Assembly: GCF_050122995.1 (NCBI RefSeq)
Contig: NZ_JBNLIA010000004.1
Span: 248,001-312,000 of the forward strand
Reading direction: 5' to 3'
DNA from: Haloparvum alkalitolerans
GTDB lineage: Archaea > Halobacteriota > Halobacteria > Halobacteriales > Haloferacaceae
Length of the DNA stretch: 64,000 nt
Shown one piece after another: positions 16,998-25,274 of this stretch. The notes under the pieces were generated by a model. That model did no database searches, was not told where the DNA came from, and worked only from the letters and a program-made list of their open reading frames with translations. Position numbers and translations under genes: made by a program. Position 1 is the stretch's first letter; each line of letters starts with the position of its first letter.

Positions 16998-17564
16998 ATG
17001 GCACGAGAGGTTTCCAACCCCGACAACCCACAGGTCACGCTGTCGACGAACTACGGCGACATCACGGTCGAGCTGTTCCAGGACCGCGCGCCGCGTACGG
17101 TCGAGAACTTCCTCGGCCTCGCGCGTCACGACCCCGCCGCGGACGCCGAGCCCGCGGTCGACACGAACACCTGGGAGGACCCCGAGACGGGCGAGGTCCG
17201 CGGCGACTCGCTGTACGAGGGCATCGTCTTCCACCGCGTCATCGACGACTTCATGATCCAGGGCGGCGACCCCGAGGAGACCGGTCGCGGCGGCCCCGGC
17301 TACCAGTTCGACGACGAGTTCCACGACGACCTCACCCACGACGGCCCGGGGATCCTCTCGATGGCGAACTCCGGCCCGAACACCAACGGCTCGCAGTTCT
17401 TCATCACGCTGGACGCGACGCCGCACCTCGACGGCAAGCACGCCGTCTTCGGGCAGGTCATCGACGGAATGGACGTCGTCGAGGAGATCGGCTCGCTCCC
17501 GACCGACCGCCGCGACAAGCCGCAGCGCGACGTCGAGATCGAGTCCGTCGCGGTCGACGAGTAG
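16998..17564 (+). CDS. Cyclophilin-type peptidyl-prolyl cis-trans isomerase
   Basis: 188 aa from ATG 16998; the frame extends to 16959 but family N-termini fit the later Met. The cyclophilin core is complete: FHRVIDDFMIQGGDP (catalytic Arg, plus Phe/Gln), GILSMANSGPNTNGSQFFITL and HLDGKHAVFGQV. A longer loop (DPAAD...VRGDS, about 25 residues) sits after the first helix, as in other haloarchaeal cyclophilins. It is cytoplasmic and catalyses proline isomerisation during folding. Confidence 0.94.
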   Translation: MAREVSNPDNPQVTLSTNYGDITVELFQDRAPRTVENFLGLARHDPAADAEPAVDTNTWEDPETGEVRGDSLYEGIVFHRVIDDFMIQGGDPEETGRGGPGYQFDDEFHDDLTHDGPGILSMANSGPNTNGSQFFITLDATPHLDGKHAVFGQVIDGMDVVEEIGSLPTDRRDKPQRDVEIESVAVDE

Positions 17565-17637
17565 GGCGCCGAAGCAGCCGTTTCTCTCTCCGTCACGTCG
17601 CCGATCAGGGCCCCGACCGTCTCCCCACCCACAAGGC

Positions 17638-17646
17638 CCTTTATCG
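17638..17646 (+). promoter_or_regulatory. TATA box of lipoprotein gene
   Basis: CCTTTATCG centred about 24 nt before ATG 17666, consistent with a leaderless haloarchaeal transcript. Confidence 0.55.
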
Positions 17647-17665
17647 ACCCGACGAACGCCGGCGT

Positions 17666-18226
17666 ATGCCCTCCAGACGGCGCGTGCTCGCAGCAGCCGC
17701 GGTCGGCGTCGCCTCCCTCGCCGGCTGCGCGGACATCGACGGACGCTCGGACCGGACGGACCGGCCGACCGCGACGCCGACCCGTACGCGGACCGCGGAG
17801 GACGCGAGGACCGCCGCGGAGCCGTCGGCCGAAGGGGGGACCGACGAGAGCGGAGGGAGCGACGACGCCGCGCCGTGGCACGAGGCGGCAAACGAACCCG
17901 ACTACGACAAACGCCTCCGGCTGGACAACCGGGACGACGAGACACACGAGGTCCGCGTCGTCGTGAGACCGCCCGACGGGGAAGCCTCCGGGGACGAGCC
18001 CCTGTTCGACGAGTCCGTCGCGGTGCCCCCGGAGGCGACGACGGTCGCGTACGCGTTCGAGACGCTCGCCGACCGGTACGACGGTGTCCGGGAGTTTCCG
18101 GTACGGGCCGAGCTCGGCGACGCGGCCGCGACGCTGACCGTCGTGACCAGCGAGTGCCACGGGCACTTCGAGGTGGTCGTCAACGAGAACGCCGGGACGC
18201 TCGATGCGACGTACGCGGCCTGTTGA
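17666..18226 (+). CDS. Tat lipoprotein of unknown function
   Basis: 186 aa. The N-terminus SRRRVLAAAAVGVASLAGC has a twin Arg and lipobox Cys21. A Thr/Glu/Ser/Gly-rich linker (residues about 25-65) follows, then a beta-rich domain (LRLDNRDDETHEVRVVVR, TVAYAFETL, LTVVTSECHGHFEVVVNENAGTLDATYAAC). The domain looks like an immunoglobulin-like or thin beta-sandwich fold displayed at the cell surface; I do not recognise a family. Two Cys (in SECHG and at the C-terminus) could form a disulfide. Confidence 0.75.
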   Translation: MPSRRRVLAAAAVGVASLAGCADIDGRSDRTDRPTATPTRTRTAEDARTAAEPSAEGGTDESGGSDDAAPWHEAANEPDYDKRLRLDNRDDETHEVRVVVRPPDGEASGDEPLFDESVAVPPEATTVAYAFETLADRYDGVREFPVRAELGDAAATLTVVTSECHGHFEVVVNENAGTLDATYAAC

Positions 18227-18330
18227 GCACCGGAACCGCTCCGCCGGCTGACGCGGGTTGCGGACGGGCGAGCGCGTCGCGTGACCGAATCGAACAGGTT
18301 TAACACCGCACGCCGGGAACGCCGAGGCGA

Positions 18331-18978
18331 ATGGGTGTGGGTACCCTCCTCCCGGCTGCGACGCTCGACGCCCTCCGGACGATAGCCGCGCTCGACGGTC
18401 TCGCAGGCGCTGTGGCGCTCGAGTCCCTTCTGTCGGCCGCGGCGTTCGAGACGATCTGGTCGACGATCGTCTCGGTGTCACAGAGCGCCGTCGAGTCGGC
18501 AACCGGCTGGGGCGGGCTCGGGGTCATCTTCGTCTACTCCTTCCTGATCGCTTTCGCGCTGCCCGGCCCCAGCGAGGTGGTGCTGGCGGCGCCGCTGGAC
18601 CTCGGGATCCCCTACTGGGCGGTGCTGGGGCTGATAATGCTCGTGAGCGCGACCGGCAAGGCGCTCGGGAGCCTGTTCGCGTTCCACCTCGGCCAGGAGG
18701 CCAAGCGCGCGGGCCCGGTGATCCGGTGGCTGGAGCGGTCGCGGTTCGACGTGGTGGAGTGGTCACAGAAGCGCACGGTGACGGTCGCGCGCCGGTACGG
18801 CTACGCCGGACTGGCGCTCGCGCTGTGCGTCCCCTTCTTCCCCGACACGATCTCCATCTACGCGTTCGCGGTGCTGGAGCGCGACTATCGGAAGTTCGCG
18901 GTCGCGACGTTCTTCGGGAGCCTCGGTCGCCTCGTGGTCACCATCCTGCTCGTCGGCGGCGCGCTCGCGGTGTTCTAA
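18331..18978 (+). CDS. VTT/YqaA-like membrane protein
   Basis: 215 aa, four to five hydrophobic segments. The core LPGPSEVVLAAPLDLGIPYWAVLGLI, the Gly-rich SATGKALGSLFAFHLG and the LCVPFFPDTISIYAFAVLERDYRKFAVATFFGSLGR region match the VTT/SNARE-associated (DedA, YqaA) membrane family, whose members act as lipid scramblases or flippases. An N-terminal hydrophobic stretch of 60 residues precedes the domain. A TTTAAC TATA-like box at 18299-18304 is 29 nt before the ATG. Confidence 0.78.
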   Translation: MGVGTLLPAATLDALRTIAALDGLAGAVALESLLSAAAFETIWSTIVSVSQSAVESATGWGGLGVIFVYSFLIAFALPGPSEVVLAAPLDLGIPYWAVLGLIMLVSATGKALGSLFAFHLGQEAKRAGPVIRWLERSRFDVVEWSQKRTVTVARRYGYAGLALALCVPFFPDTISIYAFAVLERDYRKFAVATFFGSLGRLVVTILLVGGALAVF

Positions 18979-19023
18979 GGCGCGACCGAGGATCGCGCGA
19001 CCGTCTCGATGGGGCGGACCGCG

Positions 19024-19473
19024 CTACGCGACGCTCGTCTTCACGATGGTCACCGGCCTGCTCGACCCGCGAGCGACGCGCTCCGTGACGGAGCCGAGCA
19101 TCCGGCGGTAGTCGCCGGAGCGCTCCTTCGACCCCATCACCGTCAGGCCGATGTCCTCGTCGTCGATGTAGCGGAGGATCTCCTCGTGCGGGTCGCCGTG
19201 AACGACCTCGGTGACGACCTCGTCGACGCCGGCCGACGCCGCGCGCTCGGCGATGTCGCCGACGGCCTCCAGCCCGGTGTCCTCCAGCGTCTGTTCGACG
19301 CCCTCGAACTCGTGGACGAACTCGTCGCCGGAGTAGGCGTTCACCACGTCGCTGTCCACGACGTACAGCACGTGGAGCGTCGCGTCGTAGCGCTCGGCGG
19401 TCTCGATGGCGTGCTCGGTCGCGCGCTCGACGCCCTCGCTTCCGTCGGTCGGCAGGAGGATGCTGTCGTACAT
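19024..19473 (-). CDS. Universal stress protein (UspA family)
   Basis: 149 aa from ATG 19473. The nucleotide-binding UspA fold is evident from MYDSILLPTDGSEGVERATEHAI at the start and the ATP-binding loop GSKERSGDYRRMLGSVTERVARGSSRPVTIV at the end (G-2x-G-9x-G-S/T pattern). It probably dimerises in the cytoplasm. It is divergent from the DUF5802-like gene; the 30-bp palindrome between them contains a TATA box facing it about 108 bp upstream, which would give an untranslated leader of some 80 nt. Confidence 0.9.
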   Translation of the reverse strand: MYDSILLPTDGSEGVERATEHAIETAERYDATLHVLYVVDSDVVNAYSGDEFVHEFEGVEQTLEDTGLEAVGDIAERAASAGVDEVVTEVVHGDPHEEILRYIDDEDIGLTVMGSKERSGDYRRMLGSVTERVARGSSRPVTIVKTSVA

Positions 19474-19580
19474 CGTTCCTCGACTCATCCGGTAGCCGCA
19501 TAAATGACGCGGCGGACGCCCCGGCCGCATCGCTCCCGTCGCGGCGGCCCCGCGGTCCGGAACCGGTCGCCTCGTACGTC

Positions 19581-19610
19581 GGTATAAGGGTTGTCGACAA
19601 GGCTTATACC
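19581..19610. promoter_or_regulatory. 30-bp palindrome with divergent TATA boxes
   Basis: GGTATAAG, two mismatched bases, the perfect core TTGTCGACAA, two mismatched bases, CTTATACC. Each outer arm reads CTTATACC on the strand leading away from the centre, so both arms can serve as TATA boxes: one for the plus-strand gene (box at 19603-19610, 25 nt before ATG 19631), one towards uspA. A regulator bound at the core would control both. Confidence 0.6.
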
Positions 19611-19630
19611 CACCCGTGGTAGACACTCAC

Positions 19631-19984
19631 ATGCACAGCATGTTCGAACGCTTCTCAAGCGGCTACTACCTCGGCAAGTTGTACGTGGAACCGCACGACG
19701 GCGACCGCGCGGTCATCCGCCGTGCGGACCACGAGCGCGTCAACGAACAGCTCTACGCCACCGGCGAGGGCGTGGAGCGCCTCGACGCGCCGCTCGTGAT
19801 GAAGCTCGACCGGAGCCACATCCCGGTCGCGGGCGACGACGACGTGCCGACCGGGACGCTCGCGGTCCCACAGGAGCTTGCCGACGACGACCTCCCGGCC
19901 GCGCGAAGCGTCCTGCTCGCGGACGCCGACCGCGCAGCCGACATCCTCCGCTGGGAGGGGTACGAGCCCGCGACCAACGCCTGA
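19631..19984 (+). CDS. DUF5802-like haloarchaeal protein
   Basis: 117 aa from ATG 19631, or 114 aa from ATG 19640; the TATA box favours 19631 as leaderless, whereas family members I remember begin at the MFERFSSGYYLG Met. The sequence (SSGYYLGKLYVEPHDGDRAVI, EQLYATGEGVERLDAPLVMKLD, AADILRWEGY) fits the small haloarchaeal DUF5802 family. It is cytoplasmic, acidic and of unknown function. Confidence 0.8.
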   Translation: MHSMFERFSSGYYLGKLYVEPHDGDRAVIRRADHERVNEQLYATGEGVERLDAPLVMKLDRSHIPVAGDDDVPTGTLAVPQELADDDLPAARSVLLADADRAADILRWEGYEPATNA

Positions 19985-20048
19985 CCGCCGCGTTCAGCCT
20001 CGCGGCCGCCTCGCTACCGCGCCGAGCGTGCTACGTCACACCATGCCT

Positions 20049-20079
20049 TGCGAAATTCGAAATCTTCCTGCGAGATTCG
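20049..20079. promoter_or_regulatory. Paired direct repeats upstream of carB
   Basis: TGCGAAATTCG at 20049-20059 and TGCGAGATTCG at 20069-20079 are spaced exactly 20 bp (two helical turns). The second sits in the perfect palindrome TGCGA-GAT-TCGCA (20069-20081). A TATA-like CCTTATTAC follows at 20094-20102, about 28 nt before the carB ATG. The position fits an activator or repressor site for carB. Confidence 0.5.
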
Positions 20080-20125
20080 CACTCTTTCGCCGACCTTATT
20101 ACGATGTGCGCACCACGGAGAGGTG

Positions 20126-23100
20126 ATGACCGACTCGAAGGGGTCTCAGGACGGTACGGCGTCCGAGGACCGCACGATCCTCCTCATCGGAAGCGGACCG
20201 ATCCAGATCGGACAGGCCGCGGAGTTCGACTACTCCGGCGCGCAGGCGTGTCGCGCCCTCCAGGAGGAGGGGGCCCGAGTCGTTCTGGTCAACTCCAACC
20301 CCGCGACGATCATGACGGACCCGGAGATGGCCGACCGCGTCTACATCGAGCCCATCACGCCCGAGGCCATCGCGGAGATCATCCGCGAGGAGCAGCCCGA
20401 CGGCGTGATCGCCGGTCTCGGCGGCCAGACCGGACTCAACGTCACCGCCGAACTCGCCGAGCAGGGCATCCTGGAGGAACACGACGTGGAGATCATGGGC
20501 ACGCCGCTGGACACCATCTACGCGACGGAGGACCGCGACCTCTTCCGCCAGCGGATGGAGAACATCGGCCAGCCCGTCCCCGCGTCCACGACCATCTCGC
20601 TTTCCGAGGGCGAGTCCGTCACCGACTTCGACGAGGCGGCGTTCCGCGAGCGCGTGCAGGCCGCGGTCGACGAGGTCGGCGGGCTCCCCGTCATCGCGCG
20701 GACGACCTACACGCTCGGCGGCTCCGGCTCCGGGGTCGTCGAGGAGTTCGACGAGCTCGTCGAGCGCGTCCGCAAGGGGCTGCGCCTCTCGCGGAACGGC
20801 GAGGTGCTGATCACCGAGTCCATCGCAGGCTGGGTCGAGCTGGAGTACGAGGTGATGCGGGACGCCGACGACTCCTGTATCATCATCTGCAACATGGAGA
20901 ACCTCGACCCGATGGGGATCCACACCGGCGAGTCGACGGTCGTGACCCCGTCGCAGGTGATCCCCGACGACGGCCACCAGGAGATGCGCGACGCCGCGCT
21001 CGGCGTCATCCGCGAACTCGGCATTCAGGGCGGCTGTAACATCCAGTTCGCGTGGCGCGACGACGGCACCCCCGGCGGCGAGTACCGCGTCGTCGAGGTG
21101 AACCCGCGCGTCTCGCGCTCCTCCGCGCTCGCGTCGAAGGCGACCGGCTACCCCATCGCCCGCGTCACCGCGAAGGTCGCGCTCGGCAAGCGCCTCCACG
21201 AGATCGACAACGAGATCACCGGGGAGACGACCGCGGCCTTCGAGCCCGCCATCGACTACGTCGTCACGAAGGTGCCGCGCTGGCCCATCGACAAGTTCGA
21301 CGACGTGGACTTCGAGCTGGGCACCGCGATGAAGTCGACCGGCGAGGCGATGTCCATCGGCCGCACCTTCGAGGAGAGCCTGCTGAAGGCGCTGCGCTCC
21401 TCGGAGTACGACCCCGCGGTCGAGTGGGACGAGGTGAGCGACGAGGAGCTGGCGACCGACTACCTGGAGACGCCGACGCCGGACCGCCCGTACGCCATCT
21501 TCGAGGCGTTCGACCGCGGTTTCTCGGTCGACGAGGTGGTCGACCTGACGGGGATCAAGGAGTGGTACGTCGAGCGGTTCGAGACCGTCGCGGACGCCTC
21601 CGAGGCGGCCGCGGAGGGCGACCTTGTGACGGCCGCGGAGGCCGGGTTCACCGACGCCGAGGTCGCCGCGAGCGCGACGACTGGCGAGAGCTCCGCCGCG
21701 GAGGTGGCGACCGGCGCAGCGACCGCCGCCGCGGCGGCCGGCGGCGAGGGCGGAGCGGGCAGCGAGGGGGCCACGACCGTCGACGACGTGGAGGCCGCGG
21801 TGCCGGACCGCAGCTACAAGCAGGTCGACACCTGCGCCGGCGAGTTCGAGGCGACGACCCCGTACTACTACTCCTCGCGGCTGCCGGAGTACCTCGCGGG
21901 CGACGGCGGCGCGAGCGCGGGCTCGGCGTACCACGACGAGCTCCGCATCGACCCCGACGTGGAGAGCGTCGTGGTGGTCGGCGGCGGCCCGATCCGCATC
22001 GGGCAGGGCGTGGAGTTCGACTACTGCGCGGTCCACGCCGTCCGCGCGCTCCGCGAGATGGGCATCGACGCCCACGTGATCAACAACAACCCCGAGACGG
22101 TGTCGACCGACTACGACACCTCGGACGGCCTGTTCTTCGAGCCGATCACCGCCGAGGAGGTCGCGGACGTGGTCGAGTCCACGGGCGCCGACGGCGTGAT
22201 GGTCCAATTCGGCGGCCAGACCTCCGTCAACGTCGGCGAACCCCTGGAGGCCGAACTCGACCGCCGCGGGCTCGACTGCGAGGTCATGGGCACCTCTGTC
22301 GAAGCGATGGACCTCGCGGAGGACCGCGACCGGTTCAACGCCCTGATGGACGAGCTGGGCATCGCCCAGCCCGTCGGCGGCACCGCGACCAGCCGCGAGG
22401 AGGCGCTGGAGCTGGCCCACGAGGTCGGCTATCCGGTCCTCGTGCGCCCCTCCTACGTGCTCGGCGGGCGCGCGATGCGCGTCGTCGAGGACGACGCGGA
22501 ACTGGAGACGTACATCGACGAGGCGGTGCGCGTCTCGCCGGACAAGCCCATCCTCGTCGACCAGTTCCTCGCGGACGCGGTGGAGCTCGACGTGGACGCG
22601 GTCTCGGACGGCGAGGACGTGCTGCTCGGCGGCGTGATGGAGCACGTCGAGAGCGCGGGCGTCCACTCCGGCGACTCCGCGTGCGTCATCCCGCCGCGCT
22701 CGCTCTCGGAGGAGACCCTCGGCCGCGTGCGCGAGGTGACCGAGGACATCGCGACCGCGCTCGACACGGTCGGCCTGCTGAACGTCCAGCTCGCGGTGAC
22801 GGGCGTCCACGACCCGGCCGAGGAGGCCGAGGTGTACGTGCTGGAGGCGAACCCGCGCTCCTCGCGCACGGTCCCGTTCGTCTCGAAGGCGACGGGCGTC
22901 CCCATCGCCAAGCTCGCCGCGCGCGTGATGGCCGGCGAGTCGCTCGCGGACATCGACGCCGACGAGCAGATCCCCGAGCACCTGAGCGTGAAGGAGGTCG
23001 TCCTCCCGTTCGACCGCCTGCCCGGCTCGGACCCGCGGCTCGGCCCGGAGATGAAGTCCACCGGCGAGGTGATGGGCACCGCGACCTCCTTCGGCAAGGC

Positions 23101-23470
23101 GTACGGGAAAGCGCAGGACGCGACCGGCAAGCCCATCCCCGAGTCGGGGACCGCGGTCGTCGATCTCTCCGCCGAGGAGTTCCCGGACCCCGACACCGAG
23201 GAAGGCGAGGCGCTCGTCGAGGGCTACGCCGAGCACTTCGAGCTGAGCGAGGCGACGGACCTCATCGAGGCCGCGCAGGCCGGCGAACTCGACCTCATCG
23301 TCTCCCGCCAGCGCGACCTGCTGGAGGTCGCCGTCGAGGAGGAGATCACCTACTTCTCGACGCACGCGAGCGCGAAGGCGGCGCTCGAAGCCCTCGACCA
23401 CGCGAACGACGACCTCGACGTGATGGCGGTCTCGGACCGCCCGAAGCGCGTCGCCGAGTGGGGGAAGTAG
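20126..23470 (+). CDS. carB: Carbamoyl-phosphate synthase large subunit
   Basis: 1114 aa. Makes carbamoyl phosphate from bicarbonate, ammonia and 2 ATP for arginine and pyrimidine synthesis. The two homologous ATP-grasp halves are present: GSGPIQIGQAAEFDYSG with ARTTYTLGGSGSG, and GGGPIRIGQGVEFDYC with VRPSYVLGGRAM. The C-terminal allosteric MGS-like domain is degenerate or replaced (residues about 1040-1114). Between the halves, residues about 515-555 form an Ala/Gly/Glu-rich low-complexity insert not seen in the E. coli protein (1073 aa). GGAGAGGTG lies just before ATG 20126 and supports this start over upstream in-frame Mets. carA is not adjacent. Confidence 0.95.
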   Translation: MTDSKGSQDGTASEDRTILLIGSGPIQIGQAAEFDYSGAQACRALQEEGARVVLVNSNPATIMTDPEMADRVYIEPITPEAIAEIIREEQPDGVIAGLGGQTGLNVTAELAEQGILEEHDVEIMGTPLDTIYATEDRDLFRQRMENIGQPVPASTTISLSEGESVTDFDEAAFRERVQAAVDEVGGLPVIARTTYTLGGSGSGVVEEFDELVERVRKGLRLSRNGEVLITESIAGWVELEYEVMRDADDSCIIICNMENLDPMGIHTGESTVVTPSQVIPDDGHQEMRDAALGVIRELGIQGGCNIQFAWRDDGTPGGEYRVVEVNPRVSRSSALASKATGYPIARVTAKVALGKRLHEIDNEITGETTAAFEPAIDYVVTKVPRWPIDKFDDVDFELGTAMKSTGEAMSIGRTFEESLLKALRSSEYDPAVEWDEVSDEELATDYLETPTPDRPYAIFEAFDRGFSVDEVVDLTGIKEWYVERFETVADASEAAAEGDLVTAAEAGFTDAEVAASATTGESSAAEVATGAATAAAAAGGEGGAGSEGATTVDDVEAAVPDRSYKQVDTCAGEFEATTPYYYSSRLPEYLAGDGGASAGSAYHDELRIDPDVESVVVVGGGPIRIGQGVEFDYCAVHAVRALREMGIDAHVINNNPETVSTDYDTSDGLFFEPITAEEVADVVESTGADGVMVQFGGQTSVNVGEPLEAELDRRGLDCEVMGTSVEAMDLAEDRDRFNALMDELGIAQPVGGTATSREEALELAHEVGYPVLVRPSYVLGGRAMRVVEDDAELETYIDEAVRVSPDKPILVDQFLADAVELDVDAVSDGEDVLLGGVMEHVESAGVHSGDSACVIPPRSLSEETLGRVREVTEDIATALDTVGLLNVQLAVTGVHDPAEEAEVYVLEANPRSSRTVPFVSKATGVPIAKLAARVMAGESLADIDADEQIPEHLSVKEVVLPFDRLPGSDPRLGPEMKSTGEVMGTATSFGKAYGKAQDATGKPIPESGTAVVDLSAEEFPDPDTEEGEALVEGYAEHFELSEATDLIEAAQAGELDLIVSRQRDLLEVAVEEEITYFSTHASAKAALEALDHANDDLDVMAVSDRPKRVAEWGK

Positions 23471-23555
23471 GGCGAGGCGGGCCGGCGGCGGTCGGAGCGT
23501 CCGTCGGTCGCTGACCGACCTCCAACTCTTTGCGAACCGGGCCGTATCGGTACGT

Positions 23556-23993
23556 ATGACCGCGGTTTCACGACTCCGAGCGGCGTTCTGGGAACGGCAC
23601 TCGAACCCGAAGAGCGGCTGGAGCCGGGTCCTGATCCTCCCGGCGCTCCTCTACGCCGTCTACCGGCGGGACTGGAAACTGGCGGGGGCTGCGGTCGGAT
23701 TCACCGTCGTCAACCCGGTCCTGTTCTCGCCGCCCGCGGACGACGACGCGTGGATGACGCGGGTCGTGCTCGCGGAGCGGTGGTGGACCGAGGAGCGCGG
23801 GGAGCCGGTCCTCGCGACCGCCTACCCGAGCGTCCTCAACCTGCTCAACCTCCCCGTGACGGCGTACGCGTTCGTCGCCGCCTACCGCGGGAACCCGGTT
23901 CGGGCGGTGCTCGGCGGCTTGGGGTCCGTCCTGCTGAAGTTCTGGTACGTCGGGGCGCTGGTTCAGCGGTACGACGAGGCACGATCCGAGTGA
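23556..23993 (+). CDS. DUF6653-like small membrane protein
   Basis: 145 aa with about four hydrophobic segments. WERHSNPKSGWSRVLILPALLYAVYRRDW, then DDDAWMTRVVLAERWW and YPSVLNLLNLPVTAYAFVA, resemble an archaeal membrane family I recall as DUF6653. It follows carB by 85 bp in the same direction and converges on the methyltransferase gene, whose stop lies 10 bp away. Function unknown. Confidence 0.75.
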   Translation: MTAVSRLRAAFWERHSNPKSGWSRVLILPALLYAVYRRDWKLAGAAVGFTVVNPVLFSPPADDDAWMTRVVLAERWWTEERGEPVLATAYPSVLNLLNLPVTAYAFVAAYRGNPVRAVLGGLGSVLLKFWYVGALVQRYDEARSE

Positions 23994-24002
23994 GCGTGTC
24001 GG

Positions 24003-24653
24003 TCAGTCGTCGGCGGCCGGCGGCACGAACGCGCGCAGCGTGTCGTTTCCGACGGTCTCGGCCGCGATCTGCTCGCAGCCGCGGTCGCCGAGCACCGACG
24101 CCCAGTCGCGGTAGTAGAGCGGCACGTCGTCGTCGACGTAGTTGACGTTCGCGTCGTCGTCCGCGGCGTCCGCGGACGGGGCGGGCCCGCCCTCCTCGCC
24201 GGTCTCGATCTCGACGGTGACGATCAGGTCGCGGGCGACGCGGACGAGGTCGTCGAACACCCACGCGTTGTCGGGGTGGACGTGCTGGAGCGTCTCGACG
24301 GAGAAAACGGCGTCGTAGCGGTCGTCCGCGACGTCGGGGAACACGTCCTCGACCGCGGCCGCGTGGAAGGTGCCGGCCGCGAACAGGTCGGGATACTCGT
24401 CGGCCATCACGTCGAAGGCGGTCTCGTTGATCTCGATGCCGTGGAGGTCCGCGTATCCGGCCTCGCGGAGGTGTTCGAGGTGGCGGCCGGCGCTACAGCC
24501 GACTTCGAGGACCGCGGCGTCGGCGTCGACGCGCTCGTCGAGGTGCGCGCGGACGCGCTCGCTGCGCTCGTCCGCGCCGTAGTGGGCGTAGTAGTCGGGG
24601 GAGTATTCGCCCGCGCGGTCCGCCCAGCTCGCGAGCACGTCGTTCTCGTTCAC
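24003..24653 (-). CDS. Class I SAM-dependent methyltransferase
   Basis: 216 aa from GTG 24653. Motif I is AVLEVGCSAGRHLEHL, the acidic end of strand 2 is HGIEINE, and motif IV is YDAVFSVETLQHV with a post-motif helix VFDDLVRVARDLIVTVE. The frame is open to 24743, but GTTTTACG (24676-24683) lies about 26 nt before GTG 24653, the spacing of a leaderless promoter, and the family N-terminus starts near NENDVLASWADRAGEYSPDYYAH. The methyl acceptor is unknown. Confidence 0.87.
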   Translation of the reverse strand: MNENDVLASWADRAGEYSPDYYAHYGADERSERVRAHLDERVDADAAVLEVGCSAGRHLEHLREAGYADLHGIEINETAFDVMADEYPDLFAAGTFHAAAVEDVFPDVADDRYDAVFSVETLQHVHPDNAWVFDDLVRVARDLIVTVEIETGEEGGPAPSADAADDDANVNYVDDDVPLYYRDWASVLGDRGCEQIAAETVGNDTLRAFVPPAADD

Positions 24654-24675
24654 CTCCGGACCGACGGGGCGGGCG

Positions 24676-24683
24676 CGTAAAAC
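24676..24683 (-). promoter_or_regulatory. TATA box fixing the methyltransferase start
   Basis: GTTTTACG on the minus strand, centred about 26 nt before GTG 24653; supports the GTG rather than the longer frame. Confidence 0.55.
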
Positions 24684-24794
24684 CTCGGTGGCTGGCGGCT
24701 GTGCGCGAGCGTCCTCCGCGGACGGCGACGCGAACTGAACCAAACCGAACGGATGGCCGCGGACGTGGTCGCTGACCGGATGCGGAGGGACCTC

Positions 24795-25151
24795 TCACTC
24801 GTTCCGATTCATCAGTCGGAGGTTCCGCTCCATCACGGCGACGAGACCTCCGACGAAGAGGAGCCCCGGCCACGCGTAGACGAGCGTGCGCTGTGGGGGA
24901 AACGCTCCCGCCCCGAGCCCCGACTCCGGCGGCTGCCAGGTGAGGACGTGCCAGTAGACGAGTGCGAGCCAGAGCGCCGCGAGGACCGCGGGCGTGCGAA
25001 GCTCCCACTGCCACCAGCTTTGAGCCACCGCCAGCCCGACGACCGCGCCGCCGACGGCGACCCAGACGTATCCGTAGTTCCACGGATCGAGAACGACCGG
25101 CGGAAGCACGACGATCGCCCCGAGAACCGCCGAGAGAAGCCGCCTGATCAT
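24795..25151 (-). CDS. Small membrane protein of unknown function
   Basis: 118 aa from ATG 25151, with four hydrophobic segments: LLSAVLGAIVVLPPVVL, VWVAVGGAVVGLAVA, LAALWLALVYWHVL and LLFVGGLVAVME. No family recognised. A TATA-like GTATTTGATA about 25-29 nt upstream makes the ATG a probable leaderless start. It ends with several Asn/Arg residues, probably on the cytoplasmic side. Confidence 0.65.
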   Translation of the reverse strand: MIRRLLSAVLGAIVVLPPVVLDPWNYGYVWVAVGGAVVGLAVAQSWWQWELRTPAVLAALWLALVYWHVLTWQPPESGLGAGAFPPQRTLVYAWPGLLFVGGLVAVMERNLRLMNRNE

Positions 25152-25208
25152 GACGGGGTTCCCTATTGCAGTATCAAATACTTTCTTCCAGAAGAAACGG
25201 ACATCCCT

Positions 25209-25256
25209 CGAACTGCGACGGCACCGAACTGCGACGGCACCGAACTGCGACGGCAC
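25209..25256. repeat. 16-bp tandem repeat, three copies
   Basis: CGAACTGCGACGGCAC occurs three times without interruption, between the promoter of the small membrane protein and the end of the DUF7126-like gene; a partial fourth (CCAACCGCG) follows. The unit is not a multiple of 3 and no gene crosses it. Confidence 0.9.
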
Positions 25257-25274
25257 CCAACCGCGCTCCCCCGA

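Noticed and set aside
20099..23401. An 1100-codon open frame antisense to carB
   Set aside because: Its product is rich in Arg, Leu, Val, His and Asp in the pattern produced by reading GC-rich codons backwards, has no domain motifs, and lies opposite an unmistakable carB.
25209..25256. CRISPR-like or coding repeat
   Set aside because: Three 16-bp units without spacers and no open frame with translation signals.
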